From NCBI GenBank assembly GCA_944321465.1, contig CALULL010000015.1:1-64000 (forward strand): a stretch of DNA of 64,000 bases. Reading direction: 5' to 3'. The translations under genes and the position numbers were made by a program. Source of the stretch: an uncultured Bacteroides sp. GTDB lineage: Bacteria; Bacteroidota; Bacteroidia; Bacteroidales; Bacteroidaceae. The notes beneath the pieces were generated by a model. That model ran no database searches. It was not told the origin of the DNA and saw only the letters and a list, made by a program, of their open reading frames with translations. This document shows, piece after piece, positions 42,404 through 51,817 of this stretch. The number at the start of each line of letters is the position of its first letter. Positions within the stretch are counted from its first letter, which is position 1.

Positions 42404-42411
42404 TATCTTTG
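42404..42411 (+). promoter_or_regulatory. -7 box of thyA-folA
   Basis: TATCTTTG, 29 bases before the thyA start. Only a weak TTCTG is seen near -33. Confidence 0.55.
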
Positions 42412-42440
42412 TCCCCGTTTCACAACAGCATACACTCCAC

Positions 42441-43235
42441 ATGAAGCAATACTTAGACCTGTTGCAGCGCATTCTGGACGAAGGCGTGCGGAAAACCGAC
42501 CGGACGGGCACGGGCACCATCAGCGTGTTCGGGCATCAGATGCGCTTCGACCTGGCCGAAGGCTTTCCCTGCCTCACGACCAAGAAACTCCACTTGAAGT
42601 CTATCATCTACGAGCTGCTGTGGTTCCTGCGCGGCGATACCAACGTACGGTATCTGCAAGAGCACGGAGTCCGCATCTGGAACGAGTGGGCAGGTGCCGA
42701 CGGCGACTTGGGGCATATTTACGGCTACCAGTGGCGCTCGTGGCCCGACTATAGCGGAGGTTTCATCGACCAGATGACTCAGGCAGTGGAGACCATCCGG
42801 CACAATCCCGACTCGCGGCGCATCGTAGTGAGCGCGTGGAACGTGGCCGACCTCGACCGCATGAATCTTCCTCCCTGTCACATGTTCTTCCAGTTCTACG
42901 TGGCCGGGGGAAGGTTGAGCTTGCAGATGTATCAGCGCAGCGCGGATTGTTTTCTCGGTGTGCCCTTCAACATCGCTTCCTATGCGCTGTTGTTGCAGAT
43001 GGTGGCTCAGGTGACAGGCTTGCAGGCGGGCGACTTCGTACATACCATAGGCGACGCGCACATCTATCTGAACCACCTCGACCAGGTACGTCTGCAACTG
43101 ACGCGCCAGCCCCGTCCGCTGCCACGGATGAACCTGAACCCTGAGGTGGACGACCTTTACTCCTTTCGTTACGAAGACTTTGAACTTGTGGGCTACGACC
43201 CCTATCCGCACATAGCCGGACAAGTGTCCGTTTAA
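42441..43235 (+). CDS. thyA: Thymidylate synthase
   Basis: A 264-aa enzyme, the same length as E. coli ThyA. It makes dTMP from dUMP with methylene-THF. Motifs: [46 protein letters not shown] with catalytic Cys146, and [19 protein letters not shown]. The start at 42441 is decided by the promoter and family length. It is followed after 12 bases by folA, which recycles its dihydrofolate product. Confidence 0.97.
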   Translation: MKQYLDLLQRILDEGVRKTDRTGTGTISVFGHQMRFDLAEGFPCLTTKKLHLKSIIYELLWFLRGDTNVRYLQEHGVRIWNEWAGADGDLGHIYGYQWRSWPDYSGGFIDQMTQAVETIRHNPDSRRIVVSAWNVADLDRMNLPPCHMFFQFYVAGGRLSLQMYQRSADCFLGVPFNIASYALLLQMVAQVTGLQAGDFVHTIGDAHIYLNHLDQVRLQLTRQPRPLPRMNLNPEVDDLYSFRYEDFELVGYDPYPHIAGQVSV

Positions 43236-43247
43236 GATTCATCCCGT

Positions 43248-43760
43248 ATGTCACAACCCGCATATCCCTTTCCGATAAGCATCATAGCCGCTCTCGACCG
43301 CCGTCGGGCGATAGGCTGCGAGGGAAAGCTCCTCTTCTGGCTTCCCAACGACCTGAAACGCTTCAAGGCCCTTACCACTGGCCACACCGTGCTCATGGGG
43401 CGCAAGACCTTTGAGTCGCTACCCAAAGGAGCCTTGCCCAACCGTCGCAACATCGTTCTTTCCGCCCGCCCGGATGCGGCCTTTCCCGGAGCCGAGACCT
43501 ACCGCTCCCTCGAAGAAGCCCTGTCGCACTGCCACCCCGGCGAGCAGGTTTATGTGATTGGCGGTGCCAGCCTCTATCGGCAGGCCCTGCCGCTGGCCAC
43601 GGAGCTTTGTCTCACCGAGATTGACGCGGAAGCCCCCCGGGCCGACACCTATTTCCCTCCCGTAGACCCCGGTGTGTGGACAGAAAAAAGCAGGGATGCG
43701 CGTCCCTCGGACGAGAAGCATCCCTGCTCTTATGCCTTTGTCGACTACGTGCGACGCTGA
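43248..43760 (+). CDS. folA: Dihydrofolate reductase
   Basis: A 170-aa enzyme. Motifs: ISIIAALDRRRAIGCEGKLLFWLPNDLKRFKALT with the catalytic acid in the NDLKRF helix, VLMGRKTFESLPKGALPNRRNIVLS, and VIGGASLYRQALPLATELCLTEI. It reduces dihydrofolate with NADPH. Directly after thyA. Confidence 0.96.
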   Translation: MSQPAYPFPISIIAALDRRRAIGCEGKLLFWLPNDLKRFKALTTGHTVLMGRKTFESLPKGALPNRRNIVLSARPDAAFPGAETYRSLEEALSHCHPGEQVYVIGGASLYRQALPLATELCLTEIDAEAPRADTYFPPVDPGVWTEKSRDARPSDEKHPCSYAFVDYVRR

Positions 43761-43786
43761 TTTGCGGCACTTCAGTCTGCCTGCCT

Positions 43787-44281
43787 TCATTGTTCTTCCG
43801 AACCTTGGCCGTCTTCCAGGTCCAACATGATGGGCATTTGCCGCTTGATGGCTTCGCGGAAGGAAATCAGCGTCTCGGTACGGGCCAGCCCCAACGGCTG
43901 CAATTTGTCGTGGATGATGCTCAGCAGGTGATGGTTGTTTCGGGCATAGAGCTTGATGAACATGTCGTACTTGCCCGTAGTGAAGTGGCACTCCACTACT
44001 TCGGGAATCTTCTCCAACGCCTTGGCTACGGCATCGAAGGACTCTGGTTCTTTCAAGTAGATGCCTACGTAGGCGCACGTCTCATATCCTACTTTTTCCG
44101 GGTCTATGATAAACTCCGAGCCTTTCAGTACTCCCAGGTTGGTGAGCTTTTGCACCCGTTGGTGGATTGCTGCTCCCGATACACCGCATACCCGCGCCAC
44201 TTCCAGGAAAGCGATGCGTGCGTTGTTGGCAATCAACTTCAAAATTTGTTCGTCTAAAGAATCCAATTGGTGATGTCCCAT
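43787..44281 (-). CDS. Lrp/AsnC family transcriptional regulator
   Basis: A 164-aa protein. Residues 5-60 are the HTH (LDEQILKLIANNARIAFLEVARVCGVSGAAIHQRVQKLTNLGVL); residues 75-150 are the ligand-binding RAM domain (YVGIYLKEPESFDAVAKALEKIPEVVECHFTTGKYDMFIKLYA). It probably senses an amino acid. A TAACTTTG -7 box lies on the minus strand at 44355-44348. Convergent with folA. Confidence 0.93.
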   Translation of the reverse strand: MGHHQLDSLDEQILKLIANNARIAFLEVARVCGVSGAAIHQRVQKLTNLGVLKGSEFIIDPEKVGYETCAYVGIYLKEPESFDAVAKALEKIPEVVECHFTTGKYDMFIKLYARNNHHLLSIIHDKLQPLGLARTETLISFREAIKRQMPIMLDLEDGQGSEEQ

Positions 44282-44448
44282 TGCTTTATAATTTCAATTA
44301 AAAGGTAAATGTGGTGTCTTCCTATTCTTAGCATAGTTTTGACGCTGCAAAGTTAGCGGTTTTTTCCTTTACTTCTAATACGATTTGTCACTTTTCTTAT
44401 GGTAAAAGAGCGAGTTTTCAACGCCTTTTCACCTTTTTTACATCCTGC

Positions 44449-44480
44449 GTTGTGTATAATGTCCCGAGAAGCTATCTTTG
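44449..44480 (+). promoter_or_regulatory. Promoter of the M64 peptidase gene
   Basis: GTTG (44449-44452), 20 bases, TATCTTTG (44473-44480). The leader is about 40 bases. Confidence 0.65.
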
Positions 44481-44528
44481 CGCCGGTTTCAGTCTGTTGC
44501 TGAAGCCGTGTCTGATGCTTGTTTTTTT

Positions 44529-45821
44529 ATGAGAAGAAAGTTTTTCGCTTTGCTGTTGGGACTGCTTGCCGCTGTGGCAGAGGCGCAGGATTTCGATGCC
44601 TGTTTTGCCGACAGCACGTTGCGGGTCGACTATATCTTTTCCGGTGACGCCTCGCACGTTGCTGTCAGCGTGAGCGGGCTGTCGTCCTTGCCCCGGTGGG
44701 CCGGTCGGAGGCACAACCTGCCGCAGCTCCCGCTGGAGGGCAACGGGCAGGTGGTGATGACCGATGTGGCCAGCGGCGAGGTCGTTTACTGCCATTCGTT
44801 CTCCTCTCTCTTTCAGGAATGGCTGGAGACAGCCGAGGCACGCGCAGTCTGCCGCGCCTTCGAGAATGTCTGCCTGCTGCCTTTCCCGCTGAGGCCTGTC
44901 GATGTCACCGTCACGCTGTACGACGCGCACCGCAAGCCGCAGGCCACCTTGACGCACCGCGTATCCCCCGACGACATTCTCATCCGCCATCGTGCAGACT
45001 CCGCTCTGCCTCCACATAAGACCCTGTTGCGGAGCGGGTCGTCCCGCCGTTGCATCGATGTGGTCATTTTGGCCGAAGGCTATACCGCCGGAGAAACCGC
45101 CTTGTTCTATGCCGATGCGGCCACTGCCTGCGAAAGCCTGTTTGCCCATGAGCCTTTCAAGTCGCTGCGCCGGTGGTTCAACGTCGTGGCCGTGGCCACG
45201 CCTTCGGCCGACAGTGGCATCAGTGTTCCTCGTTTGGGGCTATGGAAGCAGACGGCTTTTGGCTCCCACTTCAGCACTTTCTACTCCGACCGCTACCTTA
45301 CCACCTCCCGCCTGTTTGCCCTGCACGATGCCGTGGCGGACATTCCCTACGAGCACATCGTCGTCTTGGCCAACACCGGCGAGTACGGGGGCGGAGGCAT
45401 ATACAACTCCTGTACGCTCACCGCCGCCCATCATCCCGACTTTGGTCCGGTGGTGGTGCACGAGTTCGGTCATAGCTTTGCCGGGCTGGCCGACGAGTAC
45501 TGCTACGAGGGCGACGCGATGAACGGGCTTTATCCGCCCGACGTGGAACCTTGGGAACCCAACATCACTACCTTGGTACGCTTCGGGGACAAGTGGCAGG
45601 ACTTGCTTGCGCCGGGCACTCCGCTTCCTACGCCTCTGCGGTCGGCCAGCTGCTACCCGGTGGGGGTCTACGAGGGTGGGGGATATTCCCCGCGCGGGGT
45701 CTACCGGCCTGCTGCCGACTGTCGTATGCGTTCCAACGACAGCCCGGACTTCTGCCCCGTGTGCCAGCGGGCCATACGTCGCCTGGTGGAGTTCTATATC
45801 GGCGAGACAACCATTCATTAA
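44529..45821 (+). CDS. M64 family metallopeptidase (IgA peptidase M64-like)
   Basis: A 430-aa secreted protein with a signal peptide (FFALLLGLLAAVAEAQ). Residues 25-150 are an N-terminal beta domain typical of peptidase M64. The catalytic domain has VVHEFGHSFAGLADEYCYE, the HExGHxxxGLxDEY zinc motif with the two His and the catalytic Glu position represented by HEFGH. The end has MRSNDSPDFCPVCQRAIRR with conserved cysteines. The name comes from a Clostridium ramosum IgA protease; IgA cleavage here is not shown. The start at 44529 gives the signal peptide. Confidence 0.9.
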   Translation: MRRKFFALLLGLLAAVAEAQDFDACFADSTLRVDYIFSGDASHVAVSVSGLSSLPRWAGRRHNLPQLPLEGNGQVVMTDVASGEVVYCHSFSSLFQEWLETAEARAVCRAFENVCLLPFPLRPVDVTVTLYDAHRKPQATLTHRVSPDDILIRHRADSALPPHKTLLRSGSSRRCIDVVILAEGYTAGETALFYADAATACESLFAHEPFKSLRRWFNVVAVATPSADSGISVPRLGLWKQTAFGSHFSTFYSDRYLTTSRLFALHDAVADIPYEHIVVLANTGEYGGGGIYNSCTLTAAHHPDFGPVVVHEFGHSFAGLADEYCYEGDAMNGLYPPDVEPWEPNITTLVRFGDKWQDLLAPGTPLPTPLRSASCYPVGVYEGGGYSPRGVYRPAADCRMRSNDSPDFCPVCQRAIRRLVEFYIGETTIH

Positions 45822-45841
45822 CCAAACATAACGCAACACTT

Positions 45842-46390
45842 ATGATTCGATTTCAACGCATCACGACAGCCGACGCGGCTCTCTATGGCTACATGGAGCG
45901 GCTTATGCAGGCATCTTTCCCTGCCGAGGAGTATCGCGACCTGGCGCAGCTGCGCCTCTACACCGATGCCCGTCCTCAATTTTGCAACAACGTCATCCTG
46001 CTGGACGAGGTGCCGGTGGGGCTGTTCACCTACTGGGATTTCGGCGATTTCCTCTACGCTGAACATTTTGCCGTCGATCCAGCCCGGCGCAACGGTGGCG
46101 TAGGTCGCGACGCGCTGCGGCAATGGTGTGCCGGGGCCGGGCGTCCGGTAGTGCTCGAGGTCGAGATGCCCGAGGACGAGATGGCTCGTCGCCGCGTAGG
46201 CTTCTACGAGCGGCAGGGTTTCAGCCTCTGGCCTAACGACTACGAGCAGCCTCCCTACAGGCAGGGTGACGGCTACTTGCCCATGCGCCTCATGGCTTAT
46301 GGCGGGCTCGACAGCCAGAAAGACTACGACCGCGTAGTGGCCCGCATCTATGCCGATGTCTACGGCGTACCCGCTGCCGGGCCGCGCTGA
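45842..46390 (+). CDS. GNAT family N-acetyltransferase
   Basis: A 182-aa protein. FRITTADAAL-like start (MIRFQRITTADAALYGYME), FAVDPARRNGGVGRDALRQW as the acetyl-CoA loop, and VGFYERQGFSLWPNDY at the C terminus are typical of GNAT. The substrate is unknown. It follows the M64 gene by 20 bases and is probably co-transcribed. Confidence 0.88.
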   Translation: MIRFQRITTADAALYGYMERLMQASFPAEEYRDLAQLRLYTDARPQFCNNVILLDEVPVGLFTYWDFGDFLYAEHFAVDPARRNGGVGRDALRQWCAGAGRPVVLEVEMPEDEMARRRVGFYERQGFSLWPNDYEQPPYRQGDGYLPMRLMAYGGLDSQKDYDRVVARIYADVYGVPAAGPR

Positions 46391-46432
46391 CGGACGGGCC
46401 TTGCAAGCGTCCCCAATGCGGGACCGGCAGCC

Positions 46433-46540
46433 GCCGGAACGTCCCCGCCGGAGCACACCTGTGCCCCCTCGGGAGTGAAGGAATGCCCGCCGACTGGCAC
46501 AGGTGTGTCCGCTGGCGGGCATAGGTGTGCCCGGTTGGGG
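46433..46540. repeat. Mini-repeat cluster G5
   Basis: GAGCACACCTGTGCCCCC, GAAGGAATGCCCGCC, GGCACAGGTGTGTCCGC and GGCGGGCATAGGTGTGCCCGG within 105 bases, in mixed orientation. At 46602-46615 follows ATGTT-GTAA-AACAT, the same palindrome type as upstream of the 45-codon gene. The remaining gap to 46704 shows nothing else. Confidence 0.6.
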
Positions 46541-46704
46541 CTGTGCCTTGTGCTGTTTCCTGCCTCTCCCGAAGGGTCGAAACAGGGCAGGATAGCGCGA
46601 TATGTTGTAAAACATGTTTCTTGCAATCGCTTTATAATCTGTGTTTTATGATGCTTGTTCCTCCGCGTCCGGGTATTCTGTGCATAAAAAACGTTAACAG
46701 GCCG

Positions 46705-46735
46705 TTCGTTTTATGAATGATAAATACTACCTTTG
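46705..46735 (+). promoter_or_regulatory. Promoter of the M23 peptidase gene
   Basis: TTCG (46705-46708), 19 bases, TACCTTTG (46728-46735). The leader is about 105 bases. Confidence 0.65.
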
Positions 46736-46846
46736 AAGTGCTTTTTTTTAAGGGCTTCGGCATCTGCCCTGAGATAGGGGCTGGGAACAGACGCTACCCG
46801 GTGTGCGGCAGGTGTCACAACATCGTAGAGAATAGACAAACAACAA

Positions 46847-47704
46847 ATGAAATTGAAGTGCATAAAAGCGGTCATTCTGATGGCCGCGACCCTCATAGGC
46901 TTGGATGGCATGGCGCAAGACCTGATAGCCCGCCAGGCACCTATAGACCGGCAGTTGAAGAGCGTAGACTCGCTGGCGTTGCTGAAGCAGATAAAGGCCG
47001 AGCAGTCGCTCTACCCGGGTTTCGACCTTTACCCGAGCTGGAGCAACGAGACGGCACACGCCTATGCCAACGCCGTAGTCCCCGAAGAATATACGTTCGA
47101 CCTCACGGGCTTCTGTATGCCCACCACCCATACGCGCATTACCGACGTGTTCGGCTACCGTCCGCGTCGTCGCCGCGCCCACAAGGGGCTGGACATCAAG
47201 GTCTATGTAGGCGACACCATTCGTGCGGCCTTCGACGGCAAGGTGCGCATCGTCAAGAACCAGGGACGGCGCACGGGCTACGGGAAGTACATCATCATAC
47301 GCCACGACAACGGCCTTGAGACGGTCTATGGCCACTTGTCCAAGCAGCTGGTGAAGGAAAACCAGCTGGTAAAGGCGGGCGACCCCATCGCGTTGGGAGG
47401 CAACACGGGCCGTTCCACGGGTTCGCATCTGCACTTCGAGACTCGTTTTCTGGGCATTGCGCTCGACCCGGCAAAGATGTTCGACTTCGAGAAGCAGGAC
47501 ATCGTGGCCGATACCTATACGTTCCGCAAGTCGAAGAAAGACGCGGCTACCGGCGGCAAAGGCCTGTATTATAAGGTGAAGAGGGGCGATACCCTCTCCA
47601 AGATAGCCGCCCGCCAAGGCACCACTGTGAGCCAGCTTTGCAGACTGAACCACATCTCCACGCGCACCATTCTGCGCCCGGGACAGGTGCTGAGGTGCTC
47701 GTGA
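46847..47704 (+). CDS. M23 family (LytM) peptidase with C-terminal LysM
   Basis: A 285-aa secreted protein (signal peptide to about residue 23, DGMAQ). The M23 domain spans residues 95-215: RRRRAHKGLDIKV with the His and Asp zinc ligands, and STGSHLHFETRF with the last His motif. LysM at residues 240-285 (YYKVKRGDTLSKIAARQGTT) binds peptidoglycan. It is probably a cell-wall endopeptidase, with all metal ligands present. Confidence 0.93.
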   Translation: MKLKCIKAVILMAATLIGLDGMAQDLIARQAPIDRQLKSVDSLALLKQIKAEQSLYPGFDLYPSWSNETAHAYANAVVPEEYTFDLTGFCMPTTHTRITDVFGYRPRRRRAHKGLDIKVYVGDTIRAAFDGKVRIVKNQGRRTGYGKYIIIRHDNGLETVYGHLSKQLVKENQLVKAGDPIALGGNTGRSTGSHLHFETRFLGIALDPAKMFDFEKQDIVADTYTFRKSKKDAATGGKGLYYKVKRGDTLSKIAARQGTTVSQLCRLNHISTRTILRPGQVLRCS

Positions 47705-47800
47705 CACGAGAGCGATTTATTCGTATTTATACATTAGTATGGAGGATGCTTCCCGAACCTTTTTGGGGAGTGCCCTCTTTTTTTTCTGTCCGATTATTGC

Positions 47801-47808
47801 TACCTTTG
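47801..47808 (+). promoter_or_regulatory. -7 box of the DUF1599-folE operon
   Basis: TACCTTTG, 21 bases before the DUF1599 start, preceded by a T-rich run around -33. Confidence 0.55.
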
Positions 47809-47828
47809 CAGGCACTTAATAGCGAGAG

Positions 47829-48377
47829 ATGGAAGAAACAAAACAGCAATTCGAGCATGTCATAGCCCAGTGCCGCGACCTGTTTGCAAAGAAACTGCAC
47901 GACTACGGGGCTGCTTGGCGCATTTTGCGTCCCACCTCGGTCACCGACCAGCTGCTCATCAAGGCCAATCGCATCCGCAGTATTGAGACCAAAGGTGTGG
48001 CCTTGGTGGACGAAGGGGTGCGTCCCGAGTTTGTGGCCATCGTCAACTATGGCATCGTGGGCCTTGTTCAGTTGGAGCGGGGCTATGCCGAGACGGCTGA
48101 CATCACGCCCGCCGAGGCACTGGAACTGTACGACCGGTATGCTCAGGAGGCTCTCGACCTGATGCTGGCCAAGAACCACGACTACGACGAGGCTTGGCGC
48201 AGTATGCGCATAAGTTCCTATACCGACCTCATTCTGATGAAAATATACCGCACCAAGCAGATTGAAGCTCTGGACGGGCAGACCATTGCCTCCGAAGGCG
48301 TGGGAGCCAACTACATGGACATGATAAACTACGCCGTGTTCGGCTTAATAAAACTGGAGTTTGGAGACCGGGCGTAG
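47829..48377 (+). CDS. DUF1599 protein (duplicated domain)
   Basis: A 182-aa protein made of two similar halves: KLHDYGAAWRILRPTSVTDQLLIKANRIRSIE and NHDYDEAWRSMRISSYTDLILMKIYRTKQIE, each followed by a helix ending in NYGIVGLVQLE or NYAVFGLIKLE. This is DUF1599, linked by some databases to nucleotide modification; no function is established. It is the first gene of the DUF1599 - DoxX - tpiA - SPOR - folE operon. Confidence 0.88.
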   Translation: MEETKQQFEHVIAQCRDLFAKKLHDYGAAWRILRPTSVTDQLLIKANRIRSIETKGVALVDEGVRPEFVAIVNYGIVGLVQLERGYAETADITPAEALELYDRYAQEALDLMLAKNHDYDEAWRSMRISSYTDLILMKIYRTKQIEALDGQTIASEGVGANYMDMINYAVFGLIKLEFGDRA

Positions 48378-48393
48378 GAGACATATTGCGTGC

Positions 48394-49677
48394 GTGGCCT
48401 GGACCAACATGTGCCGCTTCCTGCTGGCCGTGGTCTTTACTTTCTCGGGCTTTGTCAAGGCGGTCGACCCGATGGGGTCGTTCTATAAGTTGCAGGATTA
48501 CCTGGCAGCCTTTGGCTTGTCGTCGTGGTTTCCTCCCGTGCTGGTGATGCTGGGGGGCATTGCCTTGGCGGCGGCGGAGTTCTGTACGGGGGTCTACCTG
48601 TTCTTCGGCATACGGCGCAAGATTTCCACCACGCTGGCCTTGCTGCTCATGATCGTTATGACACCTCTGACGCTCTACCTGGCCATAGCCGACCCCGTGT
48701 CGGACTGCGGCTGTTTCGGCGACGCGCTGGTGCTAACCAACTGGCAGACCTTCGGCAAGAACCTAGTGTTGCTGGTGGCTTCGGTTTCGGTGTTCAGGTG
48801 GTGGCGGCACATCTACAGGTTCCTTACCCTGAAGATAGAGTGGATGGTGTCGCTCTACACCCTGCTGTTTGTCGTGGTGCTGTCGTTCTACTGCCTCTAC
48901 ACGCTCCCCATACTGGACTTCCGCCCTTATAAAATAGGTGCGGACATCAAGAAGGGGATGGAGGTGCCGCCGGGTGCCAAGCCAAGCGTGTTCGAGACCC
49001 GCTTTGTGCTGGAGAAGGACGGCGAGCGTCGGGAGTTCGGGCTGGACGATTATCCCGACAGTACATGGACGTTCGTCGAGGCGCGCACCGAGCTGAAGGA
49101 GAAAGGGTACGAACCGCCCATCCACGACTTTTCGATGCTCGAGGTAGAAAGCGGGCGCGACATTACCGACAGTGTGCTCTCTTCGCCGGGCTACACCTTT
49201 CTGCTCGTGGCACACCGCATCGAGGAGGCCGACGACGGCTACATAGACCTCATCAACGAGATATACGACTACAGCGTGGAGCACGGCTATGGCTTCTACG
49301 CGCTTACTTCCTCGCCCGTGGAGTCCATCGAGCTGTGGAGCGACCGCACCGGTGCCGAGTATCCGTTCTGTCTGACAGACGACATCACCTTGAAGACCAT
49401 TATCCGCTCAAACCCCGGATTGCTGCTGCTCAAAGGGGGCGTGGTGCTCAATAAATGGAGCTACAACCGCCTTCCCGACGAGTATGTCCTTACGGGCAGC
49501 CTCGACACCTTGCCCTTGGGTACCCGGAAGCCGGGCGACGACCTCCATACCGTAGGGCTTGTGCTCCTGTGGTTCGTGGGGCCGCTCATGTTGGTGTTGG
49601 GGTTGGACATTCTGGTGATAAAGCGGCGCGAACGCAGGAAACTCGAAACCGCTCCCGGACGGCGTAAACAACAATAG
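48394..49677 (+). CDS. DoxX-like membrane protein (BT_3928 family)
   Basis: About 427 aa. Four hydrophobic segments in residues 5-150 form a DoxX/MauE-like domain (VVFTFSGFVKAVDPMGSFYKL, SDCGCFGDALVLTNWQTF with a CxC-like pair), then a fifth segment. A soluble, thioredoxin-like region (residues 230-370) and a last membrane helix follow. The family is Bacteroidetes-specific, possibly linked to redox handling. The start is unclear: a TTG at 48361, this GTG with AGGAGA 12 bases upstream, or the ATG at 48409. It overlaps or follows DUF1599 closely. Confidence 0.82.
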   Translation: MAWTNMCRFLLAVVFTFSGFVKAVDPMGSFYKLQDYLAAFGLSSWFPPVLVMLGGIALAAAEFCTGVYLFFGIRRKISTTLALLLMIVMTPLTLYLAIADPVSDCGCFGDALVLTNWQTFGKNLVLLVASVSVFRWWRHIYRFLTLKIEWMVSLYTLLFVVVLSFYCLYTLPILDFRPYKIGADIKKGMEVPPGAKPSVFETRFVLEKDGERREFGLDDYPDSTWTFVEARTELKEKGYEPPIHDFSMLEVESGRDITDSVLSSPGYTFLLVAHRIEEADDGYIDLINEIYDYSVEHGYGFYALTSSPVESIELWSDRTGAEYPFCLTDDITLKTIIRSNPGLLLLKGGVVLNKWSYNRLPDEYVLTGSLDTLPLGTRKPGDDLHTVGLVLLWFVGPLMLVLGLDILVIKRRERRKLETAPGRRKQQ

Positions 49678-49709
49678 GAAATAACCCCTTTACTAAATAG
49701 ACTGACAAA

Positions 49710-50465
49710 ATGAGAAAAAACATTGTTGCAGGAAACTGGAAAATGAACAAAACCCTCCAGGAAGGCATTGCCCTTGCCAAGGAGGTGAACGAGCTGTTGG
49801 CTGGCGAACAGCCCGCCTGTGATGTCATTATCTGTACTCCCTTCATCCATCTGGCCTCGGTGGTGCCTCTGGTCGACCCGACGAAGATTGGTGTGGGTGC
49901 CGAGAACTGCGCCGACAAGGAGTCGGGTGCATACACGGGCGAAGTGTCGGCTGCCATGGTAGCTTCGACCGGTGCGAAGTACGTCATTCTGGGCCACTCC
50001 GAACGCCGTGCCTATTACCATGAGACGGTAGACATGCTCACCGAGAAAGTGAAACTGGCCTTGGCCAACGGCTTGACCCCCATCTTCTGCGTAGGCGAGG
50101 TGCTTCAGGAGCGCGAGGCCGGCAAGCAGAACGAAGTAGTTGCCACGCAGCTGGCATCGGTGTTGGCCCTATCGCCCGCCGATTTTTCCAAGGTCATTCT
50201 GGCTTATGAACCCGTTTGGGCCATCGGTACCGGCAAGACGGCCACGCCCCAGCAGGCTCAGGAGATGCACGCTTTCATCCGTGGCGTGATAGCCGGTTAC
50301 TACGACGAAGATGTGGCCGACAACTGCTCCATTCTTTATGGCGGCAGCTGCAAGCCTTCCAACGCCCGCGAGCTGTTTGCCAACCCCGACGTGGATGGCG
50401 GACTTATCGGCGGTGCCGCACTGAAGGCTGCTGACTTCAAGGGCATTATCGACGCGTTCAAATAA
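49710..50465 (+). CDS. tpiA: Triose-phosphate isomerase
   Basis: A 251-aa TIM barrel. Motifs: AGNWKMNKT with Lys11, [15 protein letters not shown] with the electrophilic His, [18 protein letters not shown] with the catalytic Glu, and [16 protein letters not shown]. Length is standard. It is the third gene of the operon with DUF1599 and DoxX, 32 bases after the latter. The central glycolysis enzyme of the window. Confidence 0.97.
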   Translation: MRKNIVAGNWKMNKTLQEGIALAKEVNELLAGEQPACDVIICTPFIHLASVVPLVDPTKIGVGAENCADKESGAYTGEVSAAMVASTGAKYVILGHSERRAYYHETVDMLTEKVKLALANGLTPIFCVGEVLQEREAGKQNEVVATQLASVLALSPADFSKVILAYEPVWAIGTGKTATPQQAQEMHAFIRGVIAGYYDEDVADNCSILYGGSCKPSNARELFANPDVDGGLIGGAALKAADFKGIIDAFK

Positions 50466-50536
50466 ACCTGTTTCCCTCCCGCCGCTCCTTCGTACAGACC
50501 GGGTGGCGGGAGGTTGTTTTTACACTCCAGTCCGCT

Positions 50537-50995
50537 ATGAAACGACTTGTGCTCTCACTGTCTCTCTGCCTGGCCTGTGCCCTTGCGGCCCGCGCGCAAG
50601 GCAATATTGTCGAAAGCCTGGAACGCAACGTCCCCGGGCAGGGACGTGTCGTCATACACCAAGACCCCCGCATCGCCGCCCTCATAGGCTCGGCCTCGAA
50701 CACCGGCTCTTCGGGCGAACGCAAGGTGCTGCGCACCAGCGGCTACCGGGTGCAAGTCTATGCCGGCAACAACACCAAGCGAGCCAAGGACGAGGCTTAT
50801 GCCGTGGCCGCGCAGGTGAAGGACGCTTTTCCCGAGCTGCCCGTCTACGCCTTCTTCAATTCGCCCCGCTGGCTCTGCCGGGTAGGCGACTTCCGCAGCA
50901 TCGAGGAAGCCGATGCCGTCATGCGCCGCCTGCGTGCTACCGACGTGTTCAAGGAGACGGCCATCGTGCGCGACCAAATCAACATACCTTTGTAA
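50537..50995 (+). CDS. Secreted SPOR domain protein
   Basis: A 152-aa protein with a signal peptide (LSLSLCLACALAARAQ). Residues 70-150 form a SPOR domain (YRVQVYAGNNTKRAKDEAY, WLCRVGDFRSIEEADAVMRRLR), which binds denuded glycan strands at the division septum. It lies between tpiA and folE, an order common in Bacteroides. A role in cell division or wall remodelling is inference. Confidence 0.88.
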   Translation: MKRLVLSLSLCLACALAARAQGNIVESLERNVPGQGRVVIHQDPRIAALIGSASNTGSSGERKVLRTSGYRVQVYAGNNTKRAKDEAYAVAAQVKDAFPELPVYAFFNSPRWLCRVGDFRSIEEADAVMRRLRATDVFKETAIVRDQINIPL

Positions 50996-51063
50996 CAACC
51001 TCCAAACCGCCTCCCTTTTCCCCGCGAGGGTAGGGACGCGGGAAACAAAACTACAGTCACTCC

Positions 51064-51648
51064 ATGTTAGGAAAAGAAGAAATCAGTTCGCCCGCGCTCG
51101 GCGAGCTTCAAGAACACTACAGCCGCATCCTCTCGCTGCTGGGCGAGGACCCCTCGCGCGAGGGGCTGCTCAAAACCCCCGAACGCGTGGCCAAAGCCAT
51201 GCTGACGCTCACCAAAGGCTACGGCATGGACCCCCACGAGGTGCTCCTCTCGGCCAAGTTCCGCGAGGAATACAGCCAGATGGTTATCGTCAAGGACATA
51301 GACTTCTTCTCGCTCTGCGAGCACCACATGCTGCCCTTCTACGGCAAGGCCCACGTGGCCTACATCCCCAACGGCTACATAACCGGCCTGAGCAAGATTG
51401 CACGCGTGGTGGACATCTTCTCGCACCGCTTGCAGGTGCAGGAGCGCATGACGTTGCAGATAAAAGAATGCATCCAGCAGACCCTGAACCCTCTGGGCGT
51501 AATGGTTGTGGTCGAGGCCAAGCACATGTGTATGCAGATGCGCGGCGTGGAGAAACAGAACTCCGTCACCACGACCTCCGACTTCACCGGTGCCTTCAAC
51601 CAGGCCAAGACGCGCGAAGAGTTTATGAACCTCATACGCCAGCGGTAG
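51064..51648 (+). CDS. folE: GTP cyclohydrolase I
   Basis: A 194-aa zinc enzyme starting folate synthesis. Motifs: [20 protein letters not shown] with zinc Cys and His, [28 protein letters not shown], and [23 protein letters not shown] with the third zinc ligand Cys. Length is normal. Last gene of the operon; an intergenic region with repeats follows. Confidence 0.96.
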   Translation: MLGKEEISSPALGELQEHYSRILSLLGEDPSREGLLKTPERVAKAMLTLTKGYGMDPHEVLLSAKFREEYSQMVIVKDIDFFSLCEHHMLPFYGKAHVAYIPNGYITGLSKIARVVDIFSHRLQVQERMTLQIKECIQQTLNPLGVMVVVEAKHMCMQMRGVEKQNSVTTTSDFTGAFNQAKTREEFMNLIRQR

Positions 51649-51817
51649 GGCTGTCCCTGCTGTCGGCACGCTTCCGGCTCTGGCAGCCGGAAACCGGGCG
51701 GGCACGGATTGTGCGGCGGCCGGCGGTTGGCCCTCGGGGTCGGACAGCCATGTGTCGCTCTGCGCAGTCCGTGCCCGTTTTGCTTGCCGTGAGGCGGGGG
51801 CTCTGCGCCGTGTGTTC

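Noticed and set aside
46360..46626. Cys- and Pro-rich ORFs over the mini-repeat clusters (motifs like GHTCAR)
   Set aside because: Similar peptides arise in several frames and on both strands wherever the repeat occurs, without start signals. They reflect the repeat DNA.
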